This document shows, piece by piece, positions 15,654 to 26,919 of a stretch of 64,000 nucleotides of DNA. Numbering within the stretch: the stretch's first letter is position 1; each line of letters opens with the position of its first letter. The notes under the pieces are model-generated. The model was not told the DNA's origin, made no database searches, and saw nothing but the letters and a program-made list of their open reading frames with translations. This DNA comes from Capitella teleta (Eukaryota; Annelida; Polychaeta; Capitellidae). Both the position numbers and the translations under genes were made by a program. The DNA is taken from assembly GCA_000328365.1 (NCBI GenBank), contig KB309665.1, positions 3,349-67,348 on the forward strand, read 5' to 3'.

Positions 15654-17352
15654 GTTGATGAGTCATCAACTAGGAGCTCAGCCTCTGAGAAGAAAGAAAT
15701 ATTTCACTTTAGCATTAGCAGTTTAAGAGAGCGTAATCCATGCGCAGCCTGAAATCAGAGCATGAACAGCCACACACAGCAGTGCGCCATGTACAGCCAC
15801 GCTAACCATATTATGTATGACATGACATGATGGGGTTTTACGGCTCCACCCAAACCATTCGGATGATACGGGCACCAGAACAGAAGGCCCGGGACCAGGG
15901 TTTCCCCTACTCTTATCAATAAATCCCAAGGGTTCTTTATCCTGCATACCACCATAGACAGTAGTACACAACGCCCGGCCTTGTTACGCAGTTGGGCAGC
16001 ACTGCAGAGTCACCAAAGAATTACAATTACAACGAATTACAATTATAATTCACAATCATAACGCCCGTGGCCTGATCGGGTCTCGAACCCGTGACCTCAA
16101 CCCCCACGGTTGGCATAGGATTGCAGTCAGCTGGTTAAACCTACTCAATCTCAAATGCTGAAAACAGAATAAATGTAGCAAGCATAGAGTAGGCTTATCT
16201 TTAATTGAACTGACGCCATGCAGGTTCTTCTGGCTTTGTAGCCTGTTGTTTTAAGCATTACTTAAATATGGGTCACACGCTGACACCCTTCCCCAGGTTA
16301 ACAAGGGATTTTTGTGAAATGCGTGTATATGTGCAGTGAAGCTGACATGCACTCAGCCTCTGCCTTAGCGCACTGCTCGTATAACCACTTGAGACAATAC
16401 AATAATCAGCTTTATTCCCACAATCAAAAATATTCTCAATAGGCTTTGATCATAACCAGAAATAACTGAAGAATTCCAACCATGCACTGACTGGACAGTG
16501 CAAAAGCCCAATGGTGACGTGAATAGTAGTATTCAGCCTAATACTAGTATTAATTAGTAACAGTAGGCGGCCCACTGTAGTGTCAGACGCAACTGTACAC
16601 ATCATTATGATTATAGTGATTTATGAATAATGAACAGTTATATTGTTACAGATACACAAACTGAAGCACTCAAACTTCAGCGAAATGAAAAGGATTGGAA
16701 AATGGAGCGACATTCCAGACTCATTCCTATGATTCCTCTGCACTTTTTCCTCTCATGTGAAATTTGCATGATAAATACCCTCATTATCGCCCGTAAAAAA
16801 GCTTTACCTAAATTCTTCTATTGTTCCGTAAATAAATAACAAGTAAATTAACGAAGAATTGTAGAAATACATAAAAGGTTCAATATTAATGATATAGCAA
16901 ATATATCATAATTTCATTAACAAAGAATAACATACAAATGATTGTTTTTACTCGATCGAAAATTTTCGAGCGTCCTTGACCGACGGGAGAGTTGACGGGA
17001 CCAGTCCATTTTTGAGGGTCTTCAAGTTGCTAACAGAATGTTTTTTTGAATAGTTTCAACCAATCATATGCTTAATTATTACTCCAGTACTATATAAATA
17101 GTCCATATTGATTCAATCAACAGTATGATATTTGTTTAATTGGCGAATAAAATTGCGATCATTGACCATTGACCTATTTAAAGGACACCTGCCACCCCTT
17201 ATGTTAATCACTGAAATTTCGCGGGAAATAACTCTTTCTAACTCGGTATTTCTAAGTTGACGAGTTGAGGCATCTCTGGATCCTGATTTCTCATCATCAC
17301 TTAATTAGATCGGCAGAACTTTTCCTCCGAAAATCTCGGAAACTATTTTGCG
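15654..17352. other. Divergent FIRRM-DNMT1 intergenic region
   Basis: Holds the 5' flank of FIRRM, SINE copy A (separate entry), and AT-rich DNA up to the DNMT1 start. About 17200-17350 should contain the DNMT1 promoter. No TATA box or other clear core element is seen, and no further gene. Confidence 0.5.
15829..16151 (-). mobile_element. tRNA-derived SINE, copy A (oldest looking)
   Basis: Same body as copies B-D: the GGCTCCACCCAAACC block, the CTCTTATC..ATAAATCCCAAGGG block and the ACCACCATAGACAGTAGTACAC block, then a tRNA-like head with a B box (GGGTTCGAGACCC on the minus strand). The head beyond GGTTTAACC is diverged, with a poor A box. The 3' side runs into a short ATGTC-type repeat tail. 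No clear target-site duplication could be read. Confidence 0.8.
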
Positions 17353-17615
17353 ATGCCCAGTCGAATCACATCGCCACCTGCCCCGAGTGACGATCTGAAA
17401 AATGGGTGAGATTCTGCACGTAGTTGGCTTTGATTTGAACGATCGGATAGTCAAAATTGATGATCATTCACTGATTAGCTGATTGATGGATGATCAGTTT
17501 TATTTTAATCACCTCGATCACGTTGACAGTAGATCTGCATAATTCATTCGTGATCAAGGATTCATGTGGCATGTTCCAAATTATCACTTTCGATTCATGA
17601 ATCGTATGGAAATCT

Positions 17616-17674
<59 letters not shown>

Positions 17675-20600
17675 TTGCAATTATCCGCTGACACTTAACG
17701 GTTTACTAAACCGTTAACTTAACATTACATAAGTGTTACTAAAAGGCAATACAGTGAAACCCCGCTAACTCGAAAAACCGATAACTCGAAGACACCTCTT
17801 CGTCGTAGTGTTTTCAAAGTCCCGACGACTCCCCTATACTTTAGCATTACAGATTGCTTGGATTCCTCAAACACCGCTTCGTCATAAAACCCTGTTCCTC
17901 GAACATATTTTTCGGTCCCTTTTTCGGTCCCTAGAGCAAAATCGATTCGTAATCGTATTTCGAATCGAATCGTGTTCGTATTCATGAAGTTATTATTTTT
18001 TTTTGAGATCAAAGAACCCTTTTACTAATTGCAATTAGGGCAACTCTGTTTACTGTTTTGGACAATCGTTTACAAACAGATTGACTCGCTTGTCACCTCT
18101 CGCATTGTTCAGATGTCAGCGTCTCTGTCTCTGTCTTTTCATTGCGTAATCGATCGCATCGTGTCCATTAAAGCAGCTGTCAGATTACAGAAAGCGGTAT
18201 AGCCTCACATGTTTCTGTAAAGCGGTATAGCCTCACATCTTTCTGTAAAGCGGTATAGCCTCACATGTTAGGAAACAATAATAAACAACTCTGCCCATCA
18301 GTATAAAACCCGATCATTCGTCACAACTAATTAATCAGTCTGTCGACGAATCTCTACGGGACATCTCTGCAATCATGGCATGGCAATGTAATTTGAGATC
18401 AATGCACAATTATAACGTCATCGCATAGATCATAACTTAACCAAAATGTTGAGAATTCGAAAACCCTGATTCATCGGAGTGTTTTCGCTGGTCCCTTCAA
18501 GTTCGAGTTAGCGGGGTTGCACTGTACATGCCTTTTGGTTTTAAGTTCAAAGTTGTATAATCATTTGTTTTGTATAAAAAAATCAAAACTTGTTTGATTT
18601 TGTCAATGAATCACTCATTGACTGAAACAGTCACGCTCATGGACTATCATTGCTATCCATCGAAATTGAAGACCTGAACTACGAGGAGAGGCTTCACAAA
18701 CTAAAACAGCCAACTCGGGTACACAGCAGAATGCCCGGAGACCTCATTGAGGCATAGAAAACTACCTTAAATCACATTCATTTTCCCAAACAATAGTAAA
18801 TAACTGGAACTCACTACCTCAATCAATAGTTTGAAACTATTGATTGGGGTAGTTTCATCCGAAAACATGAATAAATTTAAAAACAATCTAGATAATTACC
18901 TAAAAAACCACCCAACTCTCTATAATTTTGAAGCCAACCCATCTGTCACCAACACCAAGAACAACGAATGAAAGTCGATCTGCGAGTAGAAGCATGAAAT
19001 GCTTGCTCGCAGGATCATCCTAAGGTATCTTAAGGTAACGTATGGAAACCTTGTCATAGGTTTGTTCTGCTCAATTGCTCATCTTGTTCTCATTTCTGTC
19101 TCTGAAAATTGTGCTATATTTTCAGTTTGTCTACTGTCAAGAACGATGATGCCTCCAAAGAAATATGTCAGTGTTCAGATGATGAAGAGAATGTCCAAGT
19201 ATGTGGAAGGTTTTCTTTGGGGTTCAATTATTACGAGTGATGGGCGATTGTTAAATTTGCCTGAATATTCGAAGCCAAAGCTTTGAGCAATAGATATTCG
19301 TTTAGACGATTTAAGATACCATAATATAATTTACCCACTCCATTGCCGCAATACTAGTTCATTTGTTATAAAGGTTAATCTATTCAACAAAATAACAAAA
19401 ATTGATTCTGATATTCGGATTTGTTCAACTGTTTTCATTCAAAGCCAAAGCTTCGGAATATTGCCAATATTCGTTGAAGTCTGAAGTCCGAAACCGAAGC
19501 TATGGCCATCACTAATTATTTCGCTATGATTCATCTTCCAGGGAAACGGAGAAAAAGCTCCTAAAACCCCAAAGGCAGGACCATCTGAAGAGAGATCATC
19601 TAAATTGAGGAAGTCAAGCAAAGGTTTGTTCTTTTCTAATTTCATTCCTGCCTACAAAATTCACTTTGTACATTTATAGATAAGAAATTGAAGTCTCCTC
19701 CCAATCAACCTTCAATCACATCAATGTTTGGCAAAGCAAAGTGAGAGTTTTAAGAAATAAAATCCACATTTAAATCACAAAATCTTTAGTGGTAAACTTC
19801 AGAAAAGAAAAAGTGAGATTGAGGAAGAAATTAAAGTAGATAAAGAAGAGAAGCAAGAAGAGAAGAGAGCGAAGAAGGAGGAGAATGGTGCGTCTGATCC
19901 AGAGAAGTCGGTCTTAGTTAGAATTTAGAAATCAATACTCATTTTCTACTCGTATCAGGAAAATTGAAGAAGATGCGGAGGTCAAAATGGTGGTCACAGC
20001 AGTGAAGGTTGCTCCATTGAAATGCAAGGAATGTCGGCAATTGATTGATGACCCAGATCTTAAGCTGTATCCTGGCGACTCTTCTGAAGCTGTGAGTCGA
20101 CCGCTATGAAAACTCATTTAAATATTGTTTGAACATGATTCAGGTGGAAGAATTCATTGCACTGACTGACCCCAAATTGCAACTGTTCACTGGGGACGAA
20201 GAAGACGTCAACGCAGCTGACGAGCGGCCGCAGCATAAAATCACAAACTTCACGTTGGTTGAACTTTACTTTGCAAATCTCACATTGCAAAATTTTCCTT
20301 TTTTGCAGGGTTTATGATAAAAACATGCACGTTTGTCCGTTTGATTGCGGTTTGATCGAGAAGAACACAGAGCTCTACTTTAGTGGATCTCTTAAACCAA
20401 TCTATGATGAGAATCCGAGTCCTGAAGGTGATTTGCAAAATTATTAATCAGGCACACATGTTATCGTTTGATTGCAGACGGCATTCTGACTACCAAACTG
20501 GGCCCCATCAATGAGTGGTACACGGCCGGTTTCGATGGTGGAGAATCTGCTCTGATTGGATTCACGACCGGTTGGTTTTTCCAAACAAACCCTCGATCTC

Positions 20601-23600
20601 TGACCGCGCTTTATTCACAGCGTTCGCGGAGTACATCCTCATGACCCCTAGTGACCTTTACGCCCCTACAATGACCGTGGTTCAGGAGAAGATTTACCTG
20701 AGTAAAATTGTGATTGAGTTCTTATCGGACGACACAGAAGCAACCTACGAGGACCTCCTGAATAAGATCTCGACAACCGTCCCCCCACAAGGCATGACGT
20801 CTGGGTTCACGGAGGACAGTCTGCTGAGGCACGCTCAGTGGATTGTGGATCAGGTGCAGTGCTGCTGCTCTCTTTGCGTTCCAATAATTGGTCTTGCAGG
20901 TTGAGAGTTATGACAATGCAGGTGAGGATGAAGACATTCTGCTGATTGCCACTCCTTGCATGAGAGCGCTCATCAAACTAGCTGGCGTCACCCTCGGGAA
21001 ACGGTAACAACTATTTCACCTCACTTATAGATATCTTTCACAATTTCTTTCTTTCACAGGAGGGTGATCAGTCGTCAGGGGAAGTCGCGTGTCTTGAAGA
21101 AGCAGAAACCAACGTTCACCATGGCAACCACAACTTCCTTGGTGAAATCCATCTTTGACAGTATTTTTCAAGATCAAATCGAGGACAAATTGGCCAAAGT
21201 CAAAGCTCAGCGCTGTGGCATTTGTGAGGTGAGCTATCTCATGATAGCGTTGTATCAGTTTCACGTTTTAATTATAGGTTTGCCAAGCTCCTGACTGCGG
21301 CACCTGCAAGAACTGCAAAGATATGGTCAAGTTTGGTGGAAGTGGACGATCCAAGCAGGCATGTCAGCAGCGCAGGTATGTGCCCTCTACCTACTTTTAT
21401 TTTCATCACCGTAACTATTCCGTATTCGCTTCAGATGTCCCAATATGGCCGTTAAGGACGCAGATGATAACGATGCCCTGGACGATGTAGACAAAGAGAA
21501 CGTCATGAAACCAGAGAAGCAGCCGAAAGGGGAAGCCAAATCACGCATGCTCAAGTTCAAAAAGCAAAAGGTCAGTCGTTTGAATCTTCTTTCGTCATTT
21601 ACTCAACTTCTGCTCGCTGCAGTCTCAACTGGAATGGGAAGGCGAGCCGGTTCTCAAGAAATCAAAAAAAACCTTCTACGCGTCTGCTCGTCTCAACGGT
21701 GAAATCCTCTCGGTTGGGGATTATGTTTCTGTGAAACCGGATGACCCCAGTACTCCTGTGTACATCGCGCAGATAAAGTACTTTTATGAAGATAGTGACG
21801 GCACCATGATGTTCCACGCTCAGTGGTACAGGTGCGAGATTTTTTGTGTAGATGAGAAGCAAATGCATTTTTGCGTTGTTTAGCCGTGGCAGCGACACAG
21901 TTCTGGGAGAAGCGTCTGACCCGAAAGAGTTATTTGTGGTGGACGAATGCCAGAACACGCAGCTTGCTTTCTGTGTTGAAGCCGTTAAAGTCAGTCTTCT
22001 TTTCTTTTTTTTCTTTTTTTTTCCTGTATTTTTACATGGATATATTTTCGTAGGTTCATTACTTGACGCCTGCTGATAACTGGCAGATGATCGGTGGAGA
22101 TGACCGTGGCATGAACCTGGATGACCAAGAGGAAGGATGCGCTTTCTTCTTCCAGAAATGGTTGTTAATATTTTATTTTTTATCTGTTCAACTTGATTAA
22201 TTTGATCCCAGGTATGACGAAGATCTAGCACGATTTGAAGATGTGCCGATTGTTGAGAATGTTGAGAAAGATGTCACATTCTGTTCATCTTGCGTCCGTT
22301 TAGCTGAGAAGAAAAAAGTGCGTTTCTCATATTTTCTTTTCATCCGTTCTCTCATTTCTTTATTCATAGAAAGAATCGCCTTTACTTGGCGAGAAAATCG
22401 ATTCTTCAAAGTCAAGTCGTTGCTCATTCAGTTCCGTGAATTACTGGGGCGAGAGCTACAGCGTTGGTGACTGTGTGTATGTTGATCCCGAAGCGTACGG
22501 CTTCCACATAAAACCCGTGAACCACAAGAAATCCAAGCACGAGAAGCCATGCGTGAGTGTTCTGCGGATTCATCTGAACATTTTATGATTGCTTTAATTA
22601 ATAATGAATTTAATTTAATCCAGATGGAGGATGATGAGCTGTATCCGGAAGCTTATCGCAAGGGAGATTACGTGAAAGGATCCAATCTACAGAACCCAGA
22701 TCCCTTCAGGATTGCAAAAATCCAGGAAATTTACGTCAAATCCGGAGTCTCCACTGCCGGTGTGGACGCAGAAGATGTTGTTTTCAAAGTTCGCAAATTT
22801 TACAGGTGCAATATTTAGTTTTGAAAAATTAGTTCTCTATGCTCAATATCTTTGCAGACCGGAGAATACTCACAAGGGATCTCATGGTACATCACACACA
22901 GATCTGAATATGCTATACTGGTCTGATGAAGGTCGACTTTGAATCAGTTTTGGTTTTGAACTTTGAATGATTCAATTTGATGGTTACAGACGGCAAGGCA
23001 GCATTGAGTCAGATCTGGGGCAAGTGCCAGGTCGTGCACTGGGATGACCTACAAGTTCCCCTGGAAGATTACTTTGCTGCGGGAGATGATCGATTCTATT
23101 TCTCTGAGATGTACAACACAAATACGAAGGAATTTGAAGAGCCACCGAGTGAATGTCGCAGTCAGGTCTCCAAGGGAAAGGTGTGATGCTTCTTTCCAAT
23201 CTGTTTATTGGAAATTCAAGTTTTTTTCCCCAGGGTAAGGGAAAAGGAAAAGGCAAAGGGAAGGGGAAGTCTTCGGAAGAAACGCCTAGGGAACCAGAAC
23301 CAACTGAGGCGAATGCGCAGCCAATCACACGGCTTCGTGGTCTGGACGTATTTGCCGGGTGTGGCGGTGAGAATCGATGATTGGAATGGTTTGTTGAATA
23401 ATGCCTCTGATTGCAGGTTTGTCTGAGGGCTTCCACCAGGCAGGCATCGCAGAGTCATGTTGGGCGATTGAGAAGGAGGAGCCGGCAGCGCAGTCCTTCC
23501 GCCTCAACAACCCCGGGGCCACCGTCTTCACTGACGACTGCAACTTGCTGCTGAAGGCCGTGATGGAGGGACAGACCGTTAATGACGTTGGGCAGAAGTT

Positions 23601-25359
23601 GCCGCAAAAGGGAGAAGTTGAGTTGCTCTGTGGAGGTCCTCCGTGTCAGGGCTTCAGTGGAATGAACCGCTTTAACTCTCGGGAGTACTCTATGTTCAAG
23701 GTATCTGAAGATTCAACTTCTCTTGTGTACTGATTAAGTTTTTTCACAGAACTCGTTGATCGCCAGTTACCTCAGCTACTGTGATTACTATCGACCAAAG
23801 TTTTTCCTTCTGGAGAATGTCAGGAATTTTGTGTCCTTTAAACGTTCAATGGTCCTGAAGTTGGCTCTGCGTTGTCTGTTGCGCATGGGTTACCAGTGCA
23901 CGTTTGGTGTCTTACAGGCAGGAAATTACGGCGTGCCCCAAACCAGAAGAAGGTAAATGCTCTGTTGCAATCTTCACAATTATTGTACCATCATTATGCC
24001 AAAACAGAGCTATTATCCTGGCCGCAGCCCCTGGAGAAAAACTTCCATTCTACCCTGAGCCTTTGCATGTGTTTGCGCCACGTGGAATGCAGCTGTCAGT
24101 CCAAGTTGGAGACAAAAGAGTTTGTAATCAGATGTTGAATTCACTGATTTTACTTATTTTGATGTGAATTCCAGTACAACAGCTGTGTGCAGAGAATGTC
24201 TTCTGCTCCGTTCAGAACGATCTCCGTGCGTGACGCGATGTCTGACCTTCCTGAGGTGAAGAATGGCGCTAAAGCCGAGAAGATCTCCTACAGTGTGGAG
24301 GCACAGTCGCACTTCCAGCGCATGGTATGCTCCTCGTTATCCTCAATTCTTACCTATTTTAATTTCATTTCTCTCAGATCCGAGGTCACCAGCATCAGCC
24401 AGTGTGTCGCGATCACATTTGCAAAGACTTCAATCCTCTTGTTCACGCCAGAATGCAGCACATCCCCTTGTACCCGGGAGCAGACTGGAGAGACCTCCCA
24501 AACATTGAAGTCCGTCTGTCCGACGGTAGCAAGTGTAAAAAACTGTGAGATATTGATTTTTATCAATCAACCATCATTAATTTGTTAAATTTCTCAGATG
24601 CTACACGCATCGTGACAAGAAGAACGGTCGCTCTCCAAGTGGAGCTCTCAGGGGCGTATGTCAGTGCGCTGATTCCGGGTCATGTGACGCCATGGATCGA
24701 CAGTTCAACACTCTGATCCCCTGGTGTCTCCCTCACACGGGCAACCGCCACAACCACTGGGCGGGGCTCTACGGCCGTCTGGAGTGGGACGGATTCTTCA
24801 GCACCACCGTCACCAACCCTGAGCCAATGGGCAAACAAGTGAGTTGATCGCTTTACCAGTATCGTCTCTCAACTGATTCATCTGTCAGGGTCGAGTCCTG
24901 CATCCGGAGCAGCACAGAGTTGTCAGCGTCCGAGAATGCGCTCGATCGCAAGGATTCCCGGATACATACAGGTTCTTTGGCAATATCCAAGATCGCCACA
25001 GACAGGTTTGTTATTTGGTTATTTGCGATCATATCTATATTAAATGTTTGTTCATGGCACAGGTTGGTAATGCTGTGCCTCCTCCCATGGCGAAAGCAAT
25101 CGGATCGGAAATTAAGAAATGCGTCTTGTGGAAAATGGAGCAGGATGCAAAGAAAGAACGGGAAAAAAAGAAACAAGTTGATAAGGAAGAGGGAAAGAAA
25201 CAGGATGAAAAAGAAAAGAAAGATGGTGATGAAGAAATGAAAGGAGATGAGGAAGAAAGGAAAGGAGATGAGGAAGAAAGGAAAGGAGATGAGGAAGAAA
25301 TGAAAGGAGATGAGGAAGAAAGGAAAGGAGATGAGGAAGAAGAGAGGATGGAATCCTGA
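17353..25359 (+). CDS. DNMT1: DNA (cytosine-5)-methyltransferase 1
   Basis: Thirty-one exons. The first is 17353-17405, then 19126-19198, 19542-19623, 19680-19740; the last ones are 24598-24838, 24889-25005, 25063-25359. The product is about 1480 aa (human 1616). In order: a PIP box QPSITSMF (near 79-86) for PCNA; an RFTS domain from [16 protein letters not shown]; a CXXC zinc finger RCGICEVCQ...[15 protein letters not shown] (about 443-490); two BAH domains; a GK linker (about 913-925); and the methyltransferase with motif I DVFAGCGG, catalytic PCQ (Cys near 1034), ENV, QTRRR and VGNAVPPP. It copies CpG methylation at replication forks. Odd points: no DMAP1-binding coiled coil is found at the N-terminus, one intron is 50 bp (20571-20620), and the C-tail is a repeat. 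The exon 5/6 junction (19887 or 19906 to 19959 or 19970) is unresolved. Confidence 0.95.
17614..17676. repeat. (TTTA)n microsatellite
   Basis: About 15 perfect TTTA units in DNMT1 intron 1, shortly before MITE B. Confidence 0.97.
17752..18524. mobile_element. Pogo/Tigger-like MITE (B) in DNMT1 intron 1
   Basis: A 773-bp element bounded by CAGTGAAACCCCGCTAACTC at the left and GAGTTAGCGGGGTTGCACTG at the right, with TA on both sides. It lacks a transposase frame. The interior shows GATAACTCGAAGAC-type subterminal repeats and a three-copy 27-bp tandem repeat at 18190-18270. Its TIR start (CAGT, TA duplication) is like that of MITE A, but the sequence is a different family member. Confidence 0.88.
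18190..18270. repeat. 27-bp tandem repeat, three copies
   Basis: Three near-identical units built on AAAGCGGTATAGCCTCACAT plus TTTCTGT, inside MITE B. Confidence 0.9.
18640..19040 (+). mobile_element. LINE (CR1/L2-like) 3' end, decayed
   Basis: In DNMT1 intron 1 a plus-strand stretch reads [16 protein letters not shown]...GDLIEA, the C-terminal signature (YEERL..L..R.RGDLIE) of CR1/L2-group reverse transcriptases. It is followed by shifted pieces [20 protein letters not shown]. Several stops and frame changes are present. After it lies a stem-loop TGCGAGTAGAAGCATGAAAT...GCTCGCA and a short AAGGTA repeat, as expected at a LINE 3' end. It is 5' truncated. Confidence 0.7.
25225..25345 (+). repeat. 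Coding minisatellite in the DNMT1 C-terminus
   Basis: Five to six copies of a 21-bp unit encoding GDEEERK or GDEEEMK, one unit shorter by a codon. It follows directly on a lysine/glutamate-rich stretch after motif X. It lengthens the C-terminus by about 40 charged residues not found in vertebrate DNMT1. The unit is likely unstable in copy number. Confidence 0.92.
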
Positions 25360-25946
25360 GCTCTCTCTGACTTCCTTGTCAGAGATCACCATGCATGTGT
25401 TCATTTTTTTTTTTTCATTTACATGTACTTTTTTTGTTTTTATCTAAATTATATCTGAAATATCACATGAATAATTTTTGTGGCTTTCCATGCAATCTCT
25501 TTTTTTATTGCAAAGATAAAAATTCATTCCCCAATTCATTCTGTATTTGTCTTTGAGATTATTGTAATTATTGCATGTATATTTTGTGGAACATGATCTT
25601 CGTGCTCGAGTGAGACCTCAACGAGTTTAATGTTCATTCCTTAAATGTCTCCCGATGATACTCCTATGCAGTGTACTCAACTACTGCATTAGTCACTTTA
25701 ACATCTGGCTCTATTTTATGTGTTTCTAAGTATTTTCAATAGGTCACTCAGAAGAATTATAAGCACATTTCTCAGTTTGGTATTTCCGAAGGAGAATCAA
25801 TTATACATGATCTTTGATGAATTGTGACAAAAGACAGTCTGCATTTGAAGCCAGTTAATTACATAACATCGATTAGATTAAATTTAATTATCCTTTTTAT
25901 AAGATTTATGATGATGATGCAAATTATTTTAGTAACAAAAGTGCGC
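25360..25946. other. DNMT1 3' flank
   Basis: AT-rich, presumed 3' UTR and intergenic DNA up to SINE copy B. No gene is seen. Confidence 0.5.
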
Positions 25947-25958
25947 GAGTGGCATGTA

Positions 25959-26271
25959 CATGATGGAGTTTTACGGCTCCACCCAAACCATTCGGATGAT
26001 ACGGGCGCCAGAACAGAAGGCCCGGGACCGGGGTTTCCCCCTACTCTTATCGATAAATCCCAAGGGTTCTTTATCCTGCATACCACCATAGACAGTAGTA
26101 CACAGCACCCGGCCTTGTTACGCAGTCAGGCAGCACTGCAGAGAGACCAAAGAATTACAAATATAATTCACAATCATATAACGCCCGTCGCCTGATCGGG
26201 TCTCGACCCCCATGGTCGGCATAGGATTGCAGTCAGCCGGTTGAACCCATTGAGCTACTCGGTGCCCCCTT
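25959..26271 (-). mobile_element. tRNA-derived SINE, copy B
   Basis: A 313-bp copy flanked by the exact 12-bp target-site duplication GAGTGGCATGTA (25947-25958 and 26272-26283). The minus-strand head GGGGGCACCGAGTAGCTCAA carries the A box and is followed by a tRNA-like region; the body blocks are shared with copies A, C and D. The B box is shortened here (CCCGATCAGG is joined to a reduced T-arm), so this copy has lost part of its promoter. Confidence 0.93.
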
Positions 26272-26283
26272 GAGTGGCATGTA

Positions 26284-26764
26284 AGAGGGTGAATTGCGGA
26301 GAGATGTTTTGAAAGATGAAATGCAAAGAAGGCAAAGGCGCGGGTGAGTCACATATGGGGCACACAAAACATTGTACACCTTGCGGAATGGGGCGTTGAC
26401 AGAGCATGGGTTCAAATCATGACAGCTTCAATATGTCCATCGGAAGAATTCGAGCAACCCTCACCCCATGAACTTCCGACACTTGGGTGGTCTAATCTTT
26501 GATTTTTTCTGAAATTTCTGATAATTACCAGTGGAGCTTCCCTAGGTAATTTGGGGATATTGGTATATAGGCTTGAAGGTCAAAAATTTTCTCAAGCCAT
26601 AATGCATGTATTAATATAAATAAGAATCAGTAGAATCAAAGAATGTGTAGAAATGAGTAGTCAGACCGCGTTCCCTCTTAAAAACTATCTTCAGAAACTC
26701 CCTTAAAATGCTCAAGAAATGATGGAAAGAAAATACCAAAAACACATTTCATCACTTTTAGAGA
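26284..26764. other. Intergenic between SINE B and EIF3G
   Basis: No gene or repeat is recognised. It is the common downstream flank of DNMT1 (+) and EIF3G (-). Confidence 0.5.
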
Positions 26765-26770
26765 ATTTAT
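26765..26770 (-). terminator. Candidate polyA signal of EIF3G
   Basis: AATAAA on the minus strand about 150 bp past the EIF3G stop codon, a usual distance for a short 3' UTR. Confidence 0.6.
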
Positions 26771-26919
26771 TCTGACGAATACAATAAACAGGTCCTAAAA
26801 TCACAAAAAAAGAAGATAGATGAAAAGGCGGAAATTCATGCAGGAGAAGTTCAAGGATTGGTTCCGCTCGGCCTGTCAAAAAGAGAAAATGAAAACTGCG
26901 AATGAGAAACCCCCGCATC

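Noticed and set aside
15723-15971. Open frame with [15 protein letters not shown], repeated at 25859 and elsewhere
   Set aside because: The shared peptide comes from the SINE body in four places; it is not a protein family.
24853-25404. Minus-strand hydrophobic FLISFPFF-repeat frame
   Set aside because: It is antisense to the DNMT1 C-terminal minisatellite and last exons, and is a by-product of that repeat.
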